Counted from the stretch's first letter, positions 24,847 through 34,090 are shown. The stretch: 64,000 nt of DNA from Bacteroidia bacterium (GCA_030430575.1 JAUIKF010000012.1:1-64000), one strand, 5' to 3'. Notes: generated by a model from the letters alone, not told the origin. Numbers and translations: made by a program.

Positions 24847-27579
24847 CTACACTCCAAACGCTTCTTTTACCAAGGCGGCCTGTTCTACATTGTGTTGCTT
24901 ATAGTAGCCTGTGGCGGGGCTAGGGCTAGGCTTGCGCGCAATGACCTGTAAAGGTACATCTGTGATGACGCGATTGGCATAACTCCAAGGCCCCATGTTG
25001 CGTGGTTCTTCTTGCACCCAGAAGTAGGACACTTTTTTTGGATAGCTGGCGATCATGGCACGTAACTGCTTGACAGGCAGGGGATATAGCTGTTCTAATC
25101 GCACGATAGCGACATCCGTACGGCCTTCTTTTTCCTGATACTCAAGCAAGTCATAGTACACTTTGCCACTACATACGAGGACACGCTTTACTTTCTTCTT
25201 ATCGACTTTGGGGTCGTCGATGAGTTCCTGAAACCGCGTTCCAGGCCCAAAGTCCGCCAAGGTGCTTACACATTTGGGATAGCGCAGCAGTTTTTTGGGG
25301 GTAAAAATGATCATGGGCAGGCGGAAGTCCCACGTGAGTTGGCGGCGAAGGGCATGGAAGAGATTCGCAGGATGGGTCAGGTTGAGCACTTGCATGTTTT
25401 TGCGGGCGCAAAGTTCGAGGTAGCGCTCGATACGTGCGGAGGAGTGCTCAGGCCCTTGGCCCTCATATCCATGCGGCAAAAGCTGAATCAGCCCACTCAT
25501 GCGCTGCCATTTGGTTTCTCCACTAGAGATGTACTGGTCCATCATGATCTGAGCACCGTTGGCAAAGTCTCCAAACTGGGCTTCCCAGATTACTGCATGC
25601 GCAGGACTGGCAATGGAATAGCCATATTCAAATCCGAGTACGCCGTATTCGGACAGCAGAGAGTTATAGGCAATGAATTCTGCCTGATCTTCATAAAGAT
25701 GGTTCAGCGGCACGTATTCGTTTTCCGCATCTTCTCCCACGATCACCGCATGGCGGTGCGAGAAGGTACCACGACGTACGTCTTGGCCACTCAAGCGAAC
25801 GGGCTTGCCTTCTTTGAGCAAGCTCCCATAAGCAAGCAATTCACCCAATGCCCAGTCAAGGCGGTCTTCCTCCACCATTTTGAGCCGATCGCCAAAGAGC
25901 TTTTTGATTTTCTTATGTGCTTTGAAGTCAGCGGGAATGGCGTGCATTTTCTGAAGCATGTGTTGCAAATCATCCAGTGCAATTCCAGTCTCGGGTGACA
26001 ATTCCTCAAAATCTGCATTGTCTACCCGTCGTATGCCTTCCCACATGCCTTTCAAATAAGACACCCGTTCCAAGTGTTCCCGATCTTTGGCCTCCATCAA
26101 TTCCTCCTGAAGCTCTTCTTTAAACTTGCGCTCCATCTCCTTGGCCATCGCCGCCTCTAGTTCACCTGCATGCATCAATTTATCTAAATACACCTGGTAG
26201 GGATTTTTATGCTTTTTGATGGCCTTATAGAGTAAAGGCTGTGTAAAGCTTGGCTCATCGGCCTCATTATGGCCATGACGACGATAGCACAGCAAATCGA
26301 TGAACACGTCACGTTTAAAAGTCTGACGAAACTCCATCGCGAGTTCTACCGCGTGGACCAGGGCTTCGACATCGTCTCCATTGACATGAAAGACCGGTGA
26401 AAGGGTCGTTTTGGCAATGTCAGTACAGTAAGTACTTGAGCGTGCATCGATATAGTTGGTGGTGAACCCTACCTGGTTATTGATGACAATGTGAATGGTG
26501 CCGCCCGTTTTGTAGCCCTTGAGCAAGGACATCTGGATGACTTCGTAGACAATGCCTTGGGCTGCGATAGCAGCGTCGCCGTGGATGAGGATAGGCGCGA
26601 GCTTACCATAATCGCCACCGTATTTGCGGTCGATTTTGGCGCGTGCGACGCCCTGAACCACAGGATTGACAGCCTCTAGGTGGGAAGGGTTGGGCATCAG
26701 GCTGAGGTGAATATCATTGCCCGAGCTGGTTTTGACATCACTAGAGAAGCCCAAATGATATTTCACATCTCCCTGAAAGACTGAGTCTGCGTGTTCTTTG
26801 CCTTCAAATTCGGAGAAAATTTCGTCGTATTCTTTGTTTAAGGTATTGGCCAATACATTGAGTCGCCCTCGGTGCGCCATGCCGATGACAAATTCACTTA
26901 CCCCAATTTCTCCCCCCTTCTCGACGACAGCGTCGAGAGCTGGGATCAAGCTCTCTGCGCCTTCCAAAGAAAAGCGCTTTTGCCCTACATACTTGGTCCC
27001 CAAAAATTTCTCAAAAGCGACGGCCTTATTCAGCTTTTCCAACAAACGACGTTTTTTATCTAACGAAAAACCGGGATCGTTTCGCCCAGACTCCATGCGC
27101 GACTGAAGCCAGCCAACCGTCTCAGGATTGCTGACATACATGTATTCTGCCCCAATCGATTGACAATATGTCTGCTCCAGCATAGTGATGATATCACGCA
27201 GCTTCGCCGGCCCGATCCCCACAGAAGTACCTGCTTCAAATACTGTGTCGAGGTCAGCTTCTGACAACCCAAAGTTTTTGATGGCTAAGGTCGGAGAATA
27301 TTTGCGGCGTTCGCGGACAGGATTGGTTTTGGTAAATAAATGCCCACGTTGACGATAGCCATTGATTAGGTCAAGGACTAGTCGCTCTTTGGCAGCTTCT
27401 TTAGTCGCAGGCTGTGAACTGCTGGCAGTTCCATTATATGACGTACTGGCAAGTTCATACCCCTCAAAAAAGCGTCGCCATTCATTCCCTACACTGGCAG
27501 GGTCAGCTTGATATTGCTGGTAGAGATTTTCGATGAATGCTGGCGTGGCGTTGCTGAGAAATGAGTTTGAATCAGACAT
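24847..27579 (-). CDS. sucA: 2-oxoglutarate dehydrogenase E1 component
   Basis: 910 residues, thiamine-diphosphate-dependent decarboxylase of the 2-oxoglutarate dehydrogenase complex. The N-terminal E2-binding segment SFLSNATPAFIENLYQQYQ is present. Then follow GMAHRGRLNVLAN (about 232-244), the ThDP region GDAAIAAQG (about 332-340) with the metal-binding NNQVGFTTN (about 365-373), the RRHGHNEADEP motif (about 432-442) and the transketolase-like second half (GTFSHRHAVI, GFEYGYS, LPHGYEGQGPEHSSARIER). It is complete and starts at ATG 27579 with a TACCTTTG box upstream. The E2 gene sucB is not adjacent, so sucA is transcribed alone here. Confidence 0.96.
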   Translation of the reverse strand: MSDSNSFLSNATPAFIENLYQQYQADPASVGNEWRRFFEGYELASTSYNGTASSSQPATKEAAKERLVLDLINGYRQRGHLFTKTNPVRERRKYSPTLAIKNFGLSEADLDTVFEAGTSVGIGPAKLRDIITMLEQTYCQSIGAEYMYVSNPETVGWLQSRMESGRNDPGFSLDKKRRLLEKLNKAVAFEKFLGTKYVGQKRFSLEGAESLIPALDAVVEKGGEIGVSEFVIGMAHRGRLNVLANTLNKEYDEIFSEFEGKEHADSVFQGDVKYHLGFSSDVKTSSGNDIHLSLMPNPSHLEAVNPVVQGVARAKIDRKYGGDYGKLAPILIHGDAAIAAQGIVYEVIQMSLLKGYKTGGTIHIVINNQVGFTTNYIDARSSTYCTDIAKTTLSPVFHVNGDDVEALVHAVELAMEFRQTFKRDVFIDLLCYRRHGHNEADEPSFTQPLLYKAIKKHKNPYQVYLDKLMHAGELEAAMAKEMERKFKEELQEELMEAKDREHLERVSYLKGMWEGIRRVDNADFEELSPETGIALDDLQHMLQKMHAIPADFKAHKKIKKLFGDRLKMVEEDRLDWALGELLAYGSLLKEGKPVRLSGQDVRRGTFSHRHAVIVGEDAENEYVPLNHLYEDQAEFIAYNSLLSEYGVLGFEYGYSIASPAHAVIWEAQFGDFANGAQIMMDQYISSGETKWQRMSGLIQLLPHGYEGQGPEHSSARIERYLELCARKNMQVLNLTHPANLFHALRRQLTWDFRLPMIIFTPKKLLRYPKCVSTLADFGPGTRFQELIDDPKVDKKKVKRVLVCSGKVYYDLLEYQEKEGRTDVAIVRLEQLYPLPVKQLRAMIASYPKKVSYFWVQEEPRNMGPWSYANRVITDVPLQVIARKPSPSPATGYYKQHNVEQAALVKEAFGV

Positions 27580-27628
27580 GATTATTTTTTTCGTTTCCCC
27601 TGATTTTTTAGAGAAATTTTTGCGCCAG

Positions 27629-27636
27629 CAAAGGTA
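27629..27636 (-). promoter_or_regulatory. -7 box of sucA
   Basis: On the minus strand this reads TACCTTTG (TAnnTTTG), about 50 bp upstream of the sucA ATG. The -33 region is not convincing. Confidence 0.5.
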
Positions 27637-27706
27637 CCAAAAGGAATTATTAATTACTGATTGAGGGATTATTAATTGGGGAGAGAGGGTGTTTTTTTAT
27701 TGGGAT

Positions 27707-27741
27707 AAAAAAATGAGCCTCCCCCGTGAGGAAGGCCCATT
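27707..27741 (-). terminator. Terminator of the T9SS protein gene at 27844
   Basis: On the minus strand ATGGGCCTTCC, a loop around TCACG, GGGGAGGCTCAT and then TTTTTTT (complement of the A run at 27707-27713). The stem includes one T-G pair. It is placed about 100 bp beyond the stop of the gene at 27844, before sucA. Confidence 0.7.
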
Positions 27742-27745
27742 TGTT

Positions 27746-27840
27746 AGAAAGTTCAAATTCAACTACAACCTCAAGTTCAACTTCGATTTTCTTTTTTTCT
27801 TTTTTGAGGTTGTGCTTGAATTTGAATTTGTGTTTTTCTT
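27746..27840. repeat. TTCAA hexamer-word palindrome
   Basis: Left arm 27746-27781: AGAAAGTTCAAATTCAAC, TACAACCTCAAG, TTCAA. Right arm 27803-27840: TTGAGGTTGTGCTTGAATTT, GAATTTGTGTTTTTC. CAACCTCAA/TTGAGGTTG is exact; outer words match with changes. Together with the terminator it fills the gap before the T9SS gene. Confidence 0.8.
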
Positions 27841-27843
27841 TTC

Positions 27844-28806
27844 CTACAGCTTAACCAGTTTCCTGGTAATCACAGCTCTTTCACTCCGTAGACGGAGGAA
27901 ATAAGTCCCCGCTCCCAGTTCCAGGTCATCGACCTCAAAGCGCATTTCCTGTAGACCAGGGGCCAATTCTTCCCTGCGAAGCAGCTTGATCATGCGGCCT
28001 TGCATATCGAAGAGTTGCACATGTACTTCACGAGCGGTGGGCAGGTCAAAGGATACCGCCAGTTCTTCCCTCAGTGGATTAGGGCCCACTTCCAGGCCAG
28101 CAAATACTTTGTTGGATTCGATAGAAAGCGTAGCGTAATAGTCTTCTATCGCTTTGTCCAGGGCCGTGAAATGAGCAGCGTCCATTGCATGGTATTGTAC
28201 AGGATTATCATACATGCTGCGCACTTGCTGATGTGAATTAGCGAGGGTACCATTGGCATTGTCCCACTCATCAGCACCGACGGTAGACAGGAACATAGAA
28301 GAGTCTAGTAAGGTGACGGTATAGCCCATCGGCAAAGAAGCGCGAATGAGCAGTTCCACACTTCTCGTGGGGTTGAGCCCGCCATTGATGACCTCAGCGA
28401 TAAACCCTGACCAGCCGTTGCCATTACCAGGCTGATCCATGTCCCAAGACATGGAAGCCCCCATACTTGCGTCCCATGGCGCAAAGTCAGGATAGACATT
28501 GTTGGTACCTGAATCCACAAAAGCAACGTATTGTAGGTCCGTGAAAATAGACGACCAGGAGTTGATGGCGCATGAGCAAAATTTATTGGGTTGCTCTTGC
28601 ATCAGGCGCAGGTTGGTGACGCGAATTTCCACTTCATCTACTGAGGGTAAATTCGTAGAATCATAATTGCAAATAATGATGACGGTGGTATCGAGGTCGA
28701 TACAGGCGCGAGAAGTATTCGGTGTGACCATGAGGCCCATCAGGCAGAGGCTGGCGAGGATAGCCCCCCATTTTCTGAGGTTTAGGGTAAAAAAAGGTTG
28801 TTTCAT
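27844..28806 (-). CDS. Secreted T9SS cargo protein, 320 aa
   Basis: The signal sequence lies in the first 34 residues (hydrophobic WGAILASLCLMGLMVTP, then ACIDLDTT). The middle part (about 40-225) has no family I recognise; it contains four Cys near the N-terminus (CIDLD, IICNYD, FCSCA). Residues 238-320 are a type A sorting domain: VGPNPLREELAVSFDLPT, VQLFDMQGRMIKLLRRE, GTYFLRLRSERAVITRKLVKL. It is therefore a surface or secreted protein cleaved by PorU. Its function is unknown. Confidence 0.7.
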   Translation of the reverse strand: MKQPFFTLNLRKWGAILASLCLMGLMVTPNTSRACIDLDTTVIIICNYDSTNLPSVDEVEIRVTNLRLMQEQPNKFCSCAINSWSSIFTDLQYVAFVDSGTNNVYPDFAPWDASMGASMSWDMDQPGNGNGWSGFIAEVINGGLNPTRSVELLIRASLPMGYTVTLLDSSMFLSTVGADEWDNANGTLANSHQQVRSMYDNPVQYHAMDAAHFTALDKAIEDYYATLSIESNKVFAGLEVGPNPLREELAVSFDLPTAREVHVQLFDMQGRMIKLLRREELAPGLQEMRFEVDDLELGAGTYFLRLRSERAVITRKLVKL

Positions 28807-28829
28807 GTTGAATAAATATTGGAGTTTTG

Positions 28830-28855
28830 AAAAAGAAAGACCCTGTTGCTCAGGG
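28830..28855 (-). terminator. Terminator of the gene at 29025
   Basis: On the minus strand CCCTG-AGCAA-CAGGG followed by TCTTTCTTTTTC. A 5-bp GC stem with a T-rich tail, about 170 bp beyond the stop; short, so moderate confidence. Confidence 0.5.
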
Positions 28856-29024
28856 ACATTTATTTTTAATAAAAAAAAGATAGGGAATAAAAAGGGTGAT
28901 AGGTAAATAGATTTTAAGAAATATTACGCATTCATTTTTTGAAAATCATACATATTTTAGGTGAAAACATAATATATGTAGTGCTATTATTACGTGTCCA
29001 GTTTTTATTTTAGGCAAAGTATTC

Positions 29025-30185
29025 CTACCGAACGATCAATTCCTCATAATACCGCCGCCCATCGGTATCTGCTACGATGAAATACTTGCCTGCAGGAAGG
29101 GGGCCAGTATACTTGATGAGATTTTGGCTAAAAGCGGCTAACTGGTCATAGAAGAGGAGACTTAATTCCCGGAACTGCTCGTCAAGCAGTTTGATGCGGA
29201 TAGCCTGCGCATCCCGCGTGGAGAAGCGCACATTCAGGCTATTGCCGCCTGCCTGCTGGCCGAGAAAGACCTCAATCTGAAAATCGTCTGTGACTTCATC
29301 CGTTCGGACCTCTACAAGTTGGGAATACGTGACTTGCCCAAATCGGTCTCTGTTTTTGACCCGATAATAATACCGTAGATTGGGTTGGATCTGGTCATCA
29401 TAGAAGCGGTAGGCTCGTACATCAGGGGCATTGCGATGGGAAGGGAGGGTGGTCGCAGGCAAAAAGGAAAGTCCATCCTCACTCCGCTCCAACTCATGCG
29501 GCAGGCAATCTCGCTCAAATAAGGTACTGCATGTAATAGCGACCACACCATTTACATATTTTCCATTAATAACCCCAAATGCGGTAGCAGGAAGGGTATT
29601 TCTGGTTCGAGAAGTCGCTTGCCATTGATCATTGATGCGGATGAAAGCCATGGCTGGATCGGGCGATACCTGGAGGTATTTCCAAATGCTTCTTTGCTCC
29701 TCAGGTACTTCAAAGGGAATTTCTTTGCTCTGGAAAGTGATCAACTTTCCCTCGTCTGGCAGGAAATTGACAATAGGCAAGGGACTGAAATAGAATGCGT
29801 CGACAATATTGCGACGTCTATCCATCAAGACGACGTAGTCGCCTTGCTCTTGGCTGCTAGGAATGCGAATGATAAAGTCGCCCACTCCTGCGAAGTCGAC
29901 ATCTATCGGGCCGCCAGGACTCCCCGATTTCCCTAGACTCAGCCGAGAAAGGGGCGGAATCTGTACCCCTGCTGGAAGCAGGACGACATACTGCCGACTG
30001 GCAATCATGTACCCTGAGACATCCTGCACACTTTCTGTCGGATTGAATATTTCCAATCGGTAAAAAGGGTCTTCGAGGTAGTTATTCCCAATATATCGAG
30101 ACAGATAAATGCTTTCCTGGCCTGAGGCGAAGCTCAGAAAAAGCGGAGAAACCGCAAGGGTCAAGATGAGCAAGGCTTTTTGCAT
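29025..30185 (-). CDS. Secreted surface protein with T9SS-like C-terminus
   Basis: 386 residues. Signal peptide MQKALLILTLAVSPLFLSFASG. The first 150 residues (YRLEIFNPTESVQDVSGYMIA, LPPAG-like strand pairs, GDYVVLMDRRRNIVDAFYFSP) recall a lamin-tail type beta sandwich. Residues about 225-300 look like a fibronectin type III-like strand set (LRYYYRVKNRDRFGQVTYSQLVEVRT). The final 85 residues end PAGKYFIVADTDGRRYYEELIVR, a T9SS-type tail. Function unknown; probably a cell-surface adhesin or scaffold. Only about 100 bp of palindromic hexamer words separate it from tyrS upstream on the same strand. Confidence 0.65.
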   Translation of the reverse strand: MQKALLILTLAVSPLFLSFASGQESIYLSRYIGNNYLEDPFYRLEIFNPTESVQDVSGYMIASRQYVVLLPAGVQIPPLSRLSLGKSGSPGGPIDVDFAGVGDFIIRIPSSQEQGDYVVLMDRRRNIVDAFYFSPLPIVNFLPDEGKLITFQSKEIPFEVPEEQRSIWKYLQVSPDPAMAFIRINDQWQATSRTRNTLPATAFGVINGKYVNGVVAITCSTLFERDCLPHELERSEDGLSFLPATTLPSHRNAPDVRAYRFYDDQIQPNLRYYYRVKNRDRFGQVTYSQLVEVRTDEVTDDFQIEVFLGQQAGGNSLNVRFSTRDAQAIRIKLLDEQFRELSLLFYDQLAAFSQNLIKYTGPLPAGKYFIVADTDGRRYYEELIVR

Positions 30186-30196
30186 GGAAGAATTGA

Positions 30197-30280
30197 GAAA
30201 AGTTCAAGTGCAAATTCAAACTCAAGTTCAAGAAAAAACCAATTGAGGTTGAATTTGCACTTGAGTTTGAACTTTTCATA
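30197..30280. repeat. Best-resolved TTCAA hexamer palindrome
   Basis: TCAAGTGCAAATTCAA (30204-30219) pairs exactly with TTGAATTTGCACTTGA (30249-30264). The outer ends GAAAAGTT (30197-30204) and AACTTTTC pair too, but the right arm has one additional hexamer (GTTTGA) between them. Arms thus differ by exactly one word, suggesting gain or loss of whole hexamers after the inverted structure formed. Confidence 0.85.
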
Positions 30281-30286
30281 TTCTTT

Positions 30287-31582
30287 CTACCCCACTAGTG
30301 CCACAATATACTTATTCTTCTTCCCTCTTTGGATCAATAGATAGGTATCGTGGAAAGCATCAGATGCTTGCAGAGAAAGGTCTATGTCTAGACATTTTTC
30401 ACCATTGACACTCACAGACTGGTCTTTCGTAATGGCTCTTCGCGCTTCCCCTTTAGAATTGACAATTCCCGCTTCTGCCATGAAGTCCATAATATTCATC
30501 CCATTGGCGAGTTGTGCCTTGGGGACTTCTAGCGTGTCTGAAGAGCTATTGGCGACCTCTTGCCACATGGCAGGGCTAAGGCTTGCAAGTCTTTCGGCGG
30601 ATATTTTTCTACTGAAAAAAAAGTCCGTTAAGGCCAAGGCCGCATCCAGTCCATCTTGGCCATGTACGCGCATGGTCACCTCTTCAGCCAAGGCTTTTTG
30701 GGCGGTACGTACAGGTAAATCCTCAGCTGTCAGTGCTTCAATTTCGTCTTTTGTCTTTAGGGTAAATACTTTGAGGTATTTGCCTGCATCCGCATCAGAA
30801 ACATTCAGCCAGTACTGGTAGAACTGGTAAGGCGTGGTTTTATTCCCATCTAGCCACACGCTTTCGCCGCTTGCTGTCTTCCCAAATTTGGATCCATCTT
30901 CGCGCGTAATGAGCGGACAGGTAATGGCAAAGGCCTTTTCTTCATGGCCAAGTTTACGACGGATCAGCTCTGTCCCAGTGGTGATATTGCCCCATTGATC
31001 AGCCCCTCCCATCTGCAATCGCACACCGTGATGTTCATACAAATGCAAAAAATCATACCCTTGGAGTAGCTGATAAGCAAACTCAGTATACGATATACCT
31101 GTCTCCAGGCGTTTTTTGACAGACTCCTTTGCCATCATATAGTTGATGGGGACGTGTTTTCCGACGTCTCTCAAGAAATCGAGGAACCCGATTTTTTGAA
31201 ACCAGTCATAGTTATTGACCATTTCGGCAGGATTATCATCCGCCTCAAAGTCAAGGAAATGCTCCAATTGCTTGCGAATGCAGGCTTGATTGTGTTGGAG
31301 TTGTTCTAATGACAGAAGTTGCCGTTCTTTGTCCCTTCCAGAAGGGTCGCCGACCATTCCTGTCGCACCTCCTACTAAGGCAATAGGTTTATGCCCTGCT
31401 CGTTGGAGATGGACTAAGAGCATGATGGTTGCCAGATTGCCTATATGGAGTGAATCGCCTGTAGGGTCAAAGCCAATATAGCCGCTGACTTGGTTCTCAT
31501 TAATAAAGGTTTCCGTTCCTGGAATTAGGGCAGATTCATTGTGGATCATTCCACGCCAACGCAGTTCTTCAATAAAGCTCAT
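30287..31582 (-). CDS. tyrS: Tyrosyl-tRNA synthetase
   Basis: 431 residues, class I synthetase charging tRNA-Tyr. HIGH-type motif HIGN (46-49) after GYIGFDPTGDSL, tyrosine-pocket motif YDFLHLYEHHGVRLQMGGADQWGN (about 175-198) and KMSKS-type KFGKT (about 232-236). The C-terminal S4-like RNA-binding domain is present (MAEAGIVNSKGEARRAITKDQSVSVNG). The length and domain order are normal. It is transcribed towards the secreted protein gene; a TTAATTTGC sequence about 30 bp upstream of ATG 31582 is a near match to a -7 box. Confidence 0.96.
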   Translation of the reverse strand: MSFIEELRWRGMIHNESALIPGTETFINENQVSGYIGFDPTGDSLHIGNLATIMLLVHLQRAGHKPIALVGGATGMVGDPSGRDKERQLLSLEQLQHNQACIRKQLEHFLDFEADDNPAEMVNNYDWFQKIGFLDFLRDVGKHVPINYMMAKESVKKRLETGISYTEFAYQLLQGYDFLHLYEHHGVRLQMGGADQWGNITTGTELIRRKLGHEEKAFAITCPLITREDGSKFGKTASGESVWLDGNKTTPYQFYQYWLNVSDADAGKYLKVFTLKTKDEIEALTAEDLPVRTAQKALAEEVTMRVHGQDGLDAALALTDFFFSRKISAERLASLSPAMWQEVANSSSDTLEVPKAQLANGMNIMDFMAEAGIVNSKGEARRAITKDQSVSVNGEKCLDIDLSLQASDAFHDTYLLIQRGKKNKYIVALVG

Positions 31583-31793
31583 GGTATGTATTTTGCAGAA
31601 TAGCTTGAGTAGTGGGGCAAATTAACCAATAATTCCAAAATTAAACCGCACCTGAATCGTTAAAGTTGCGCACGAAGACTTTAATTAATCAGGATTTTTT
31701 GATTAACTTCGAACGGACACCCTAATTCACATTTGATACAACCTTCATCTAAATCAACACCTTTTGCTGTTACTAACCTTCAAGGGAAATCAC

Positions 31794-33119
31794 ATGAAAT
31801 GCTACTTCTCTCTCTTTTTTTTGGTGGCCTTGTTGGCGGGTTTATTTGCCCCTACAACCACATACGGGCAATCTCCTGGACGATCTTATTTCATCCAAGG
31901 GGAAAATATGCGCAAGCAAAACCGCTGCAAGGATGCCATAGACAAGTATAATGACGCCATCACGGCCGAGCCGAATAATTACCGGTACTACTTCGCCAAA
32001 GGCAAATGCCAGTACAAACTCAAGCAGTTTGACCAGGCCAAAGAATCTTTCAAACTTACGGTAGACTACCGCTCTGATTACTCTCCTGCTTACTCACTTT
32101 TGGCAAAAATTTACAAAAATGAGAAAAACTACGACCAGGCGGTGTATTATTATGAGCAAGCTGCTGCGAATGAAAGAGATGACAGGAAGCGTATCCAGTA
32201 CAAATTGCTACTGATCAACCTGCTCCTTTCAGAGAATCGTACCTCTGAGGCGAGAAGGCATATTTCTGAAGCACGGAATATGGACCCCAGCAACTCTCGT
32301 GTGTTGTATTATACTGCTGAGCTAGCCGCTCAAGATGAGGACTGGCAGACGGCGCGTCGTGACTATGAGTTAGCATTGGAATCCGATGCCCTCAAAAATG
32401 GTTCCCCCGCTTCTAAAGCAAAGTATTACTATGGATTGGGGCTGGCCTATAGCAAGCTTGGCGACAACGAAAGTGCGCGTCGGGCTTGGGCTAAAGCTAA
32501 CTTTGGCCCTTATAAGAAAATGATCCAGCAGCAGTTGATGCAAAGTAGTCACGTGTATTTTTACAAAATCGCAATTAGCTACTACCTGAATGGGGAGTAT
32601 GAGGAAAGTGAAGAATATATCAGAAAATCACTGGAGCTCCAGCGAGATTTTTCTAGTGCCTTCATCCTTCGTGGAAAGATCGAGAAAAAAAGAGGCAATA
32701 TGGCCCGTGCCATCGATCATTACCAAGAGGCGATTAATATTGAGAAAGATCCTACCAAACGCGCCAAGATGTACTCTTTGGTCGCTTCGCTTCAGCTCAG
32801 CAATAACGATAGTTATGGGGCCCTGACGTCATTGGATCGCGCCCTGAGCGCTAGTCCTAGCAACTCCCGCCTGCTCTATATGCGTGCAAAAGCAGAGTAT
32901 GGTGCTGGCAGATTCCAAGATGCAGTTCGCACCATAGATCAGCTTATCGCTGCTGGTGTTGATACCAAATCTAAGGCTCGCTATAATTTCTTGAAGGGAA
33001 TGGCGGCCCGTAAGTCAGGCGACAGCGCTACTGCTCAAAAAGCATTTGAAGGCTCTATGTATGGCCCATACAAACCTGCCGCAACGATTGAGTTGGGCAA
33101 GTTGAAAGGCAATCAATAG
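31794..33119 (+). CDS. Secreted TPR-repeat protein
   Basis: I choose ATG 31794 (MKCYFSLFFLVALLAGLFAP), which gives a clean signal peptide ending near TTTYGQ; an upstream ATG adds ten residues. The 441-residue product consists almost wholly of tetratricopeptide repeats: NRCKDAIDKYNDAITAEPNN, KQFDQAKESFKLTVDYRSDY, KNYDQAVYYYEQAA, and later GNMARAIDHYQEAINIEKDP and DSYGALTSLDRALSASPSN. About ten repeats can be counted. TPR solenoids bind other proteins; this one works in the periplasm or at the surface. Partner unknown. A very strong terminator follows. Confidence 0.82.
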   Translation: MKCYFSLFFLVALLAGLFAPTTTYGQSPGRSYFIQGENMRKQNRCKDAIDKYNDAITAEPNNYRYYFAKGKCQYKLKQFDQAKESFKLTVDYRSDYSPAYSLLAKIYKNEKNYDQAVYYYEQAAANERDDRKRIQYKLLLINLLLSENRTSEARRHISEARNMDPSNSRVLYYTAELAAQDEDWQTARRDYELALESDALKNGSPASKAKYYYGLGLAYSKLGDNESARRAWAKANFGPYKKMIQQQLMQSSHVYFYKIAISYYLNGEYEESEEYIRKSLELQRDFSSAFILRGKIEKKRGNMARAIDHYQEAINIEKDPTKRAKMYSLVASLQLSNNDSYGALTSLDRALSASPSNSRLLYMRAKAEYGAGRFQDAVRTIDQLIAAGVDTKSKARYNFLKGMAARKSGDSATAQKAFEGSMYGPYKPAATIELGKLKGNQ

Positions 33120-33156
33120 ACATATTCTGACAATTATTATTGTCATGAGATTTCAG

Positions 33157-33199
33157 AAGACCCCGTAGGTTTCCAAAACCTACGGGGTCTTTCGCTTTT
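33157..33199 (+). terminator. Terminator of the TPR gene
   Basis: AAGACCCCGTAGGTTT (33157-33172), loop CCA, AAACCTACGGGGTCTT (33176-33191): a perfect 16-bp stem followed by TCGCTTTTA. It isolates the TPR gene from xisH. Confidence 0.88.
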
Positions 33200-33299
33200 A
33201 CTTCTCCTATTTTTCAGCTTAATATTTCCTTAAATTTATCCCAAGTATCTGTCCCAAATATATGCTAGTATTCGTATATTTAAAGGAATTTAATCTAAT

Positions 33300-33722
33300 A
33301 TGGCAAGAAGAGATAAAATCCATGAATCAATCAAAAGTGCGCTTATAAAAGATGGGTGGCAAGTTACTGACGATCCCTTACTAGTTTCTATTGATGAAGG
33401 CGAAAAAAGTTTTGAAATTGATCTAGGGGCCGAAAAAGTGATTTCGGCTGAGAAACAGGGAATACGGATAGCAGTAGAAGTAAAGTCTTTTGGTTCCCCA
33501 TCGATCCTTCATGCTTTTCATGAAGCCTTAGGCCAATACCTTGATTATCGGGATGCTTTGGAAGAAGCAGATATGGACCGAGAAATGTACCTCGGAATTT
33601 CTATCGAGACTTATTATCAAATCAGGGCAATCCAATTCCTCAACCGCAGGATAGAAAAATATTCCATGAAAATTTTGGTTGTTGATATAGATCAAATGAA
33701 TGTACAACAATGGATAAAATAG
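33300..33722 (+). CDS. xisH: XisH-family protein (fdxN element excision factor type)
   Basis: 140 residues matching XisH over full length: MARRDKIHESIKSALIKDGWQVTDDPLLVS at the start, FEIDLGAEKVISAEK, then IAVEVKSFG and HEALGQYLDYR. The acidic D41 with E60-V-K62 forms a PD-(D/E)XK nuclease-like signature, all residues present. In heterocystous cyanobacteria XisH and XisI help the recombinase XisF excise the fdxN element. Elsewhere the pair occurs without XisF and its job is not known; a toxin-antitoxin or defence role is possible. It overlaps xisI by 13 bp. The promoter is unclear (TATATTTA near 33274). Confidence 0.88.
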   Translation: MARRDKIHESIKSALIKDGWQVTDDPLLVSIDEGEKSFEIDLGAEKVISAEKQGIRIAVEVKSFGSPSILHAFHEALGQYLDYRDALEEADMDREMYLGISIETYYQIRAIQFLNRRIEKYSMKILVVDIDQMNVQQWIK

Positions 33723-34051
33723 AGACTTATAGAAAAATAATCTTCGAAACCTTAGAAGAAAAAGCATCCTTAAAATATGCTAATGCGCCTTCTCTCTTTC
33801 GACAGTTTATTGTCAGTAGGGACCGAAACACTTTTATCTTACTGGCCTTGGGTTGGGTAGGTAAAAGATATCGACATTCTTTTGTATATCATGTTGAAAT
33901 CAAGGAAGGGAAAGTGTGTATACATGCAGATAATACAGATGTAGGTATTGCCAGTGTGTTTGTAGATCGGGGGATTCCTCCTCAGGATATCATTCTGACT
34001 TTTCTCCCTAATTTTGCTCAGATAGAGTCGGGTTTTGCAGTTGCATCCTGA
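33710..34051 (+). CDS. xisI: XisI-family protein
   Basis: 113 residues matching XisI: MDKIETYRKIIFETLEEKASLKYAN, DRNTFILLALGWVGKRYRHSFVYHVEIKEGKVCIHADNTD, and GIASVFVDRGIPPQDIILTFLPN. It starts at ATG 33710 inside the end of xisH, so the two are translationally coupled and their products probably bind each other. No site-specific recombinase gene (XisF type) and no element boundary is visible in this window, so classical excision is not supported here. The overlapping convergent mgtE ends 40 bp downstream. Confidence 0.88.
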   Translation: MDKIETYRKIIFETLEEKASLKYANAPSLFRQFIVSRDRNTFILLALGWVGKRYRHSFVYHVEIKEGKVCIHADNTDVGIASVFVDRGIPPQDIILTFLPNFAQIESGFAVAS

Positions 34052-34090
34052 GATGAATATTTCACGAAATCTTCAGAGTCTCCCCATTTT

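Noticed and set aside
33300-34051. An excisable fdxN-like element bounded in this window
   Set aside because: No XisF-type recombinase, no interrupted gene and no pair of direct repeats was found around xisH-xisI.
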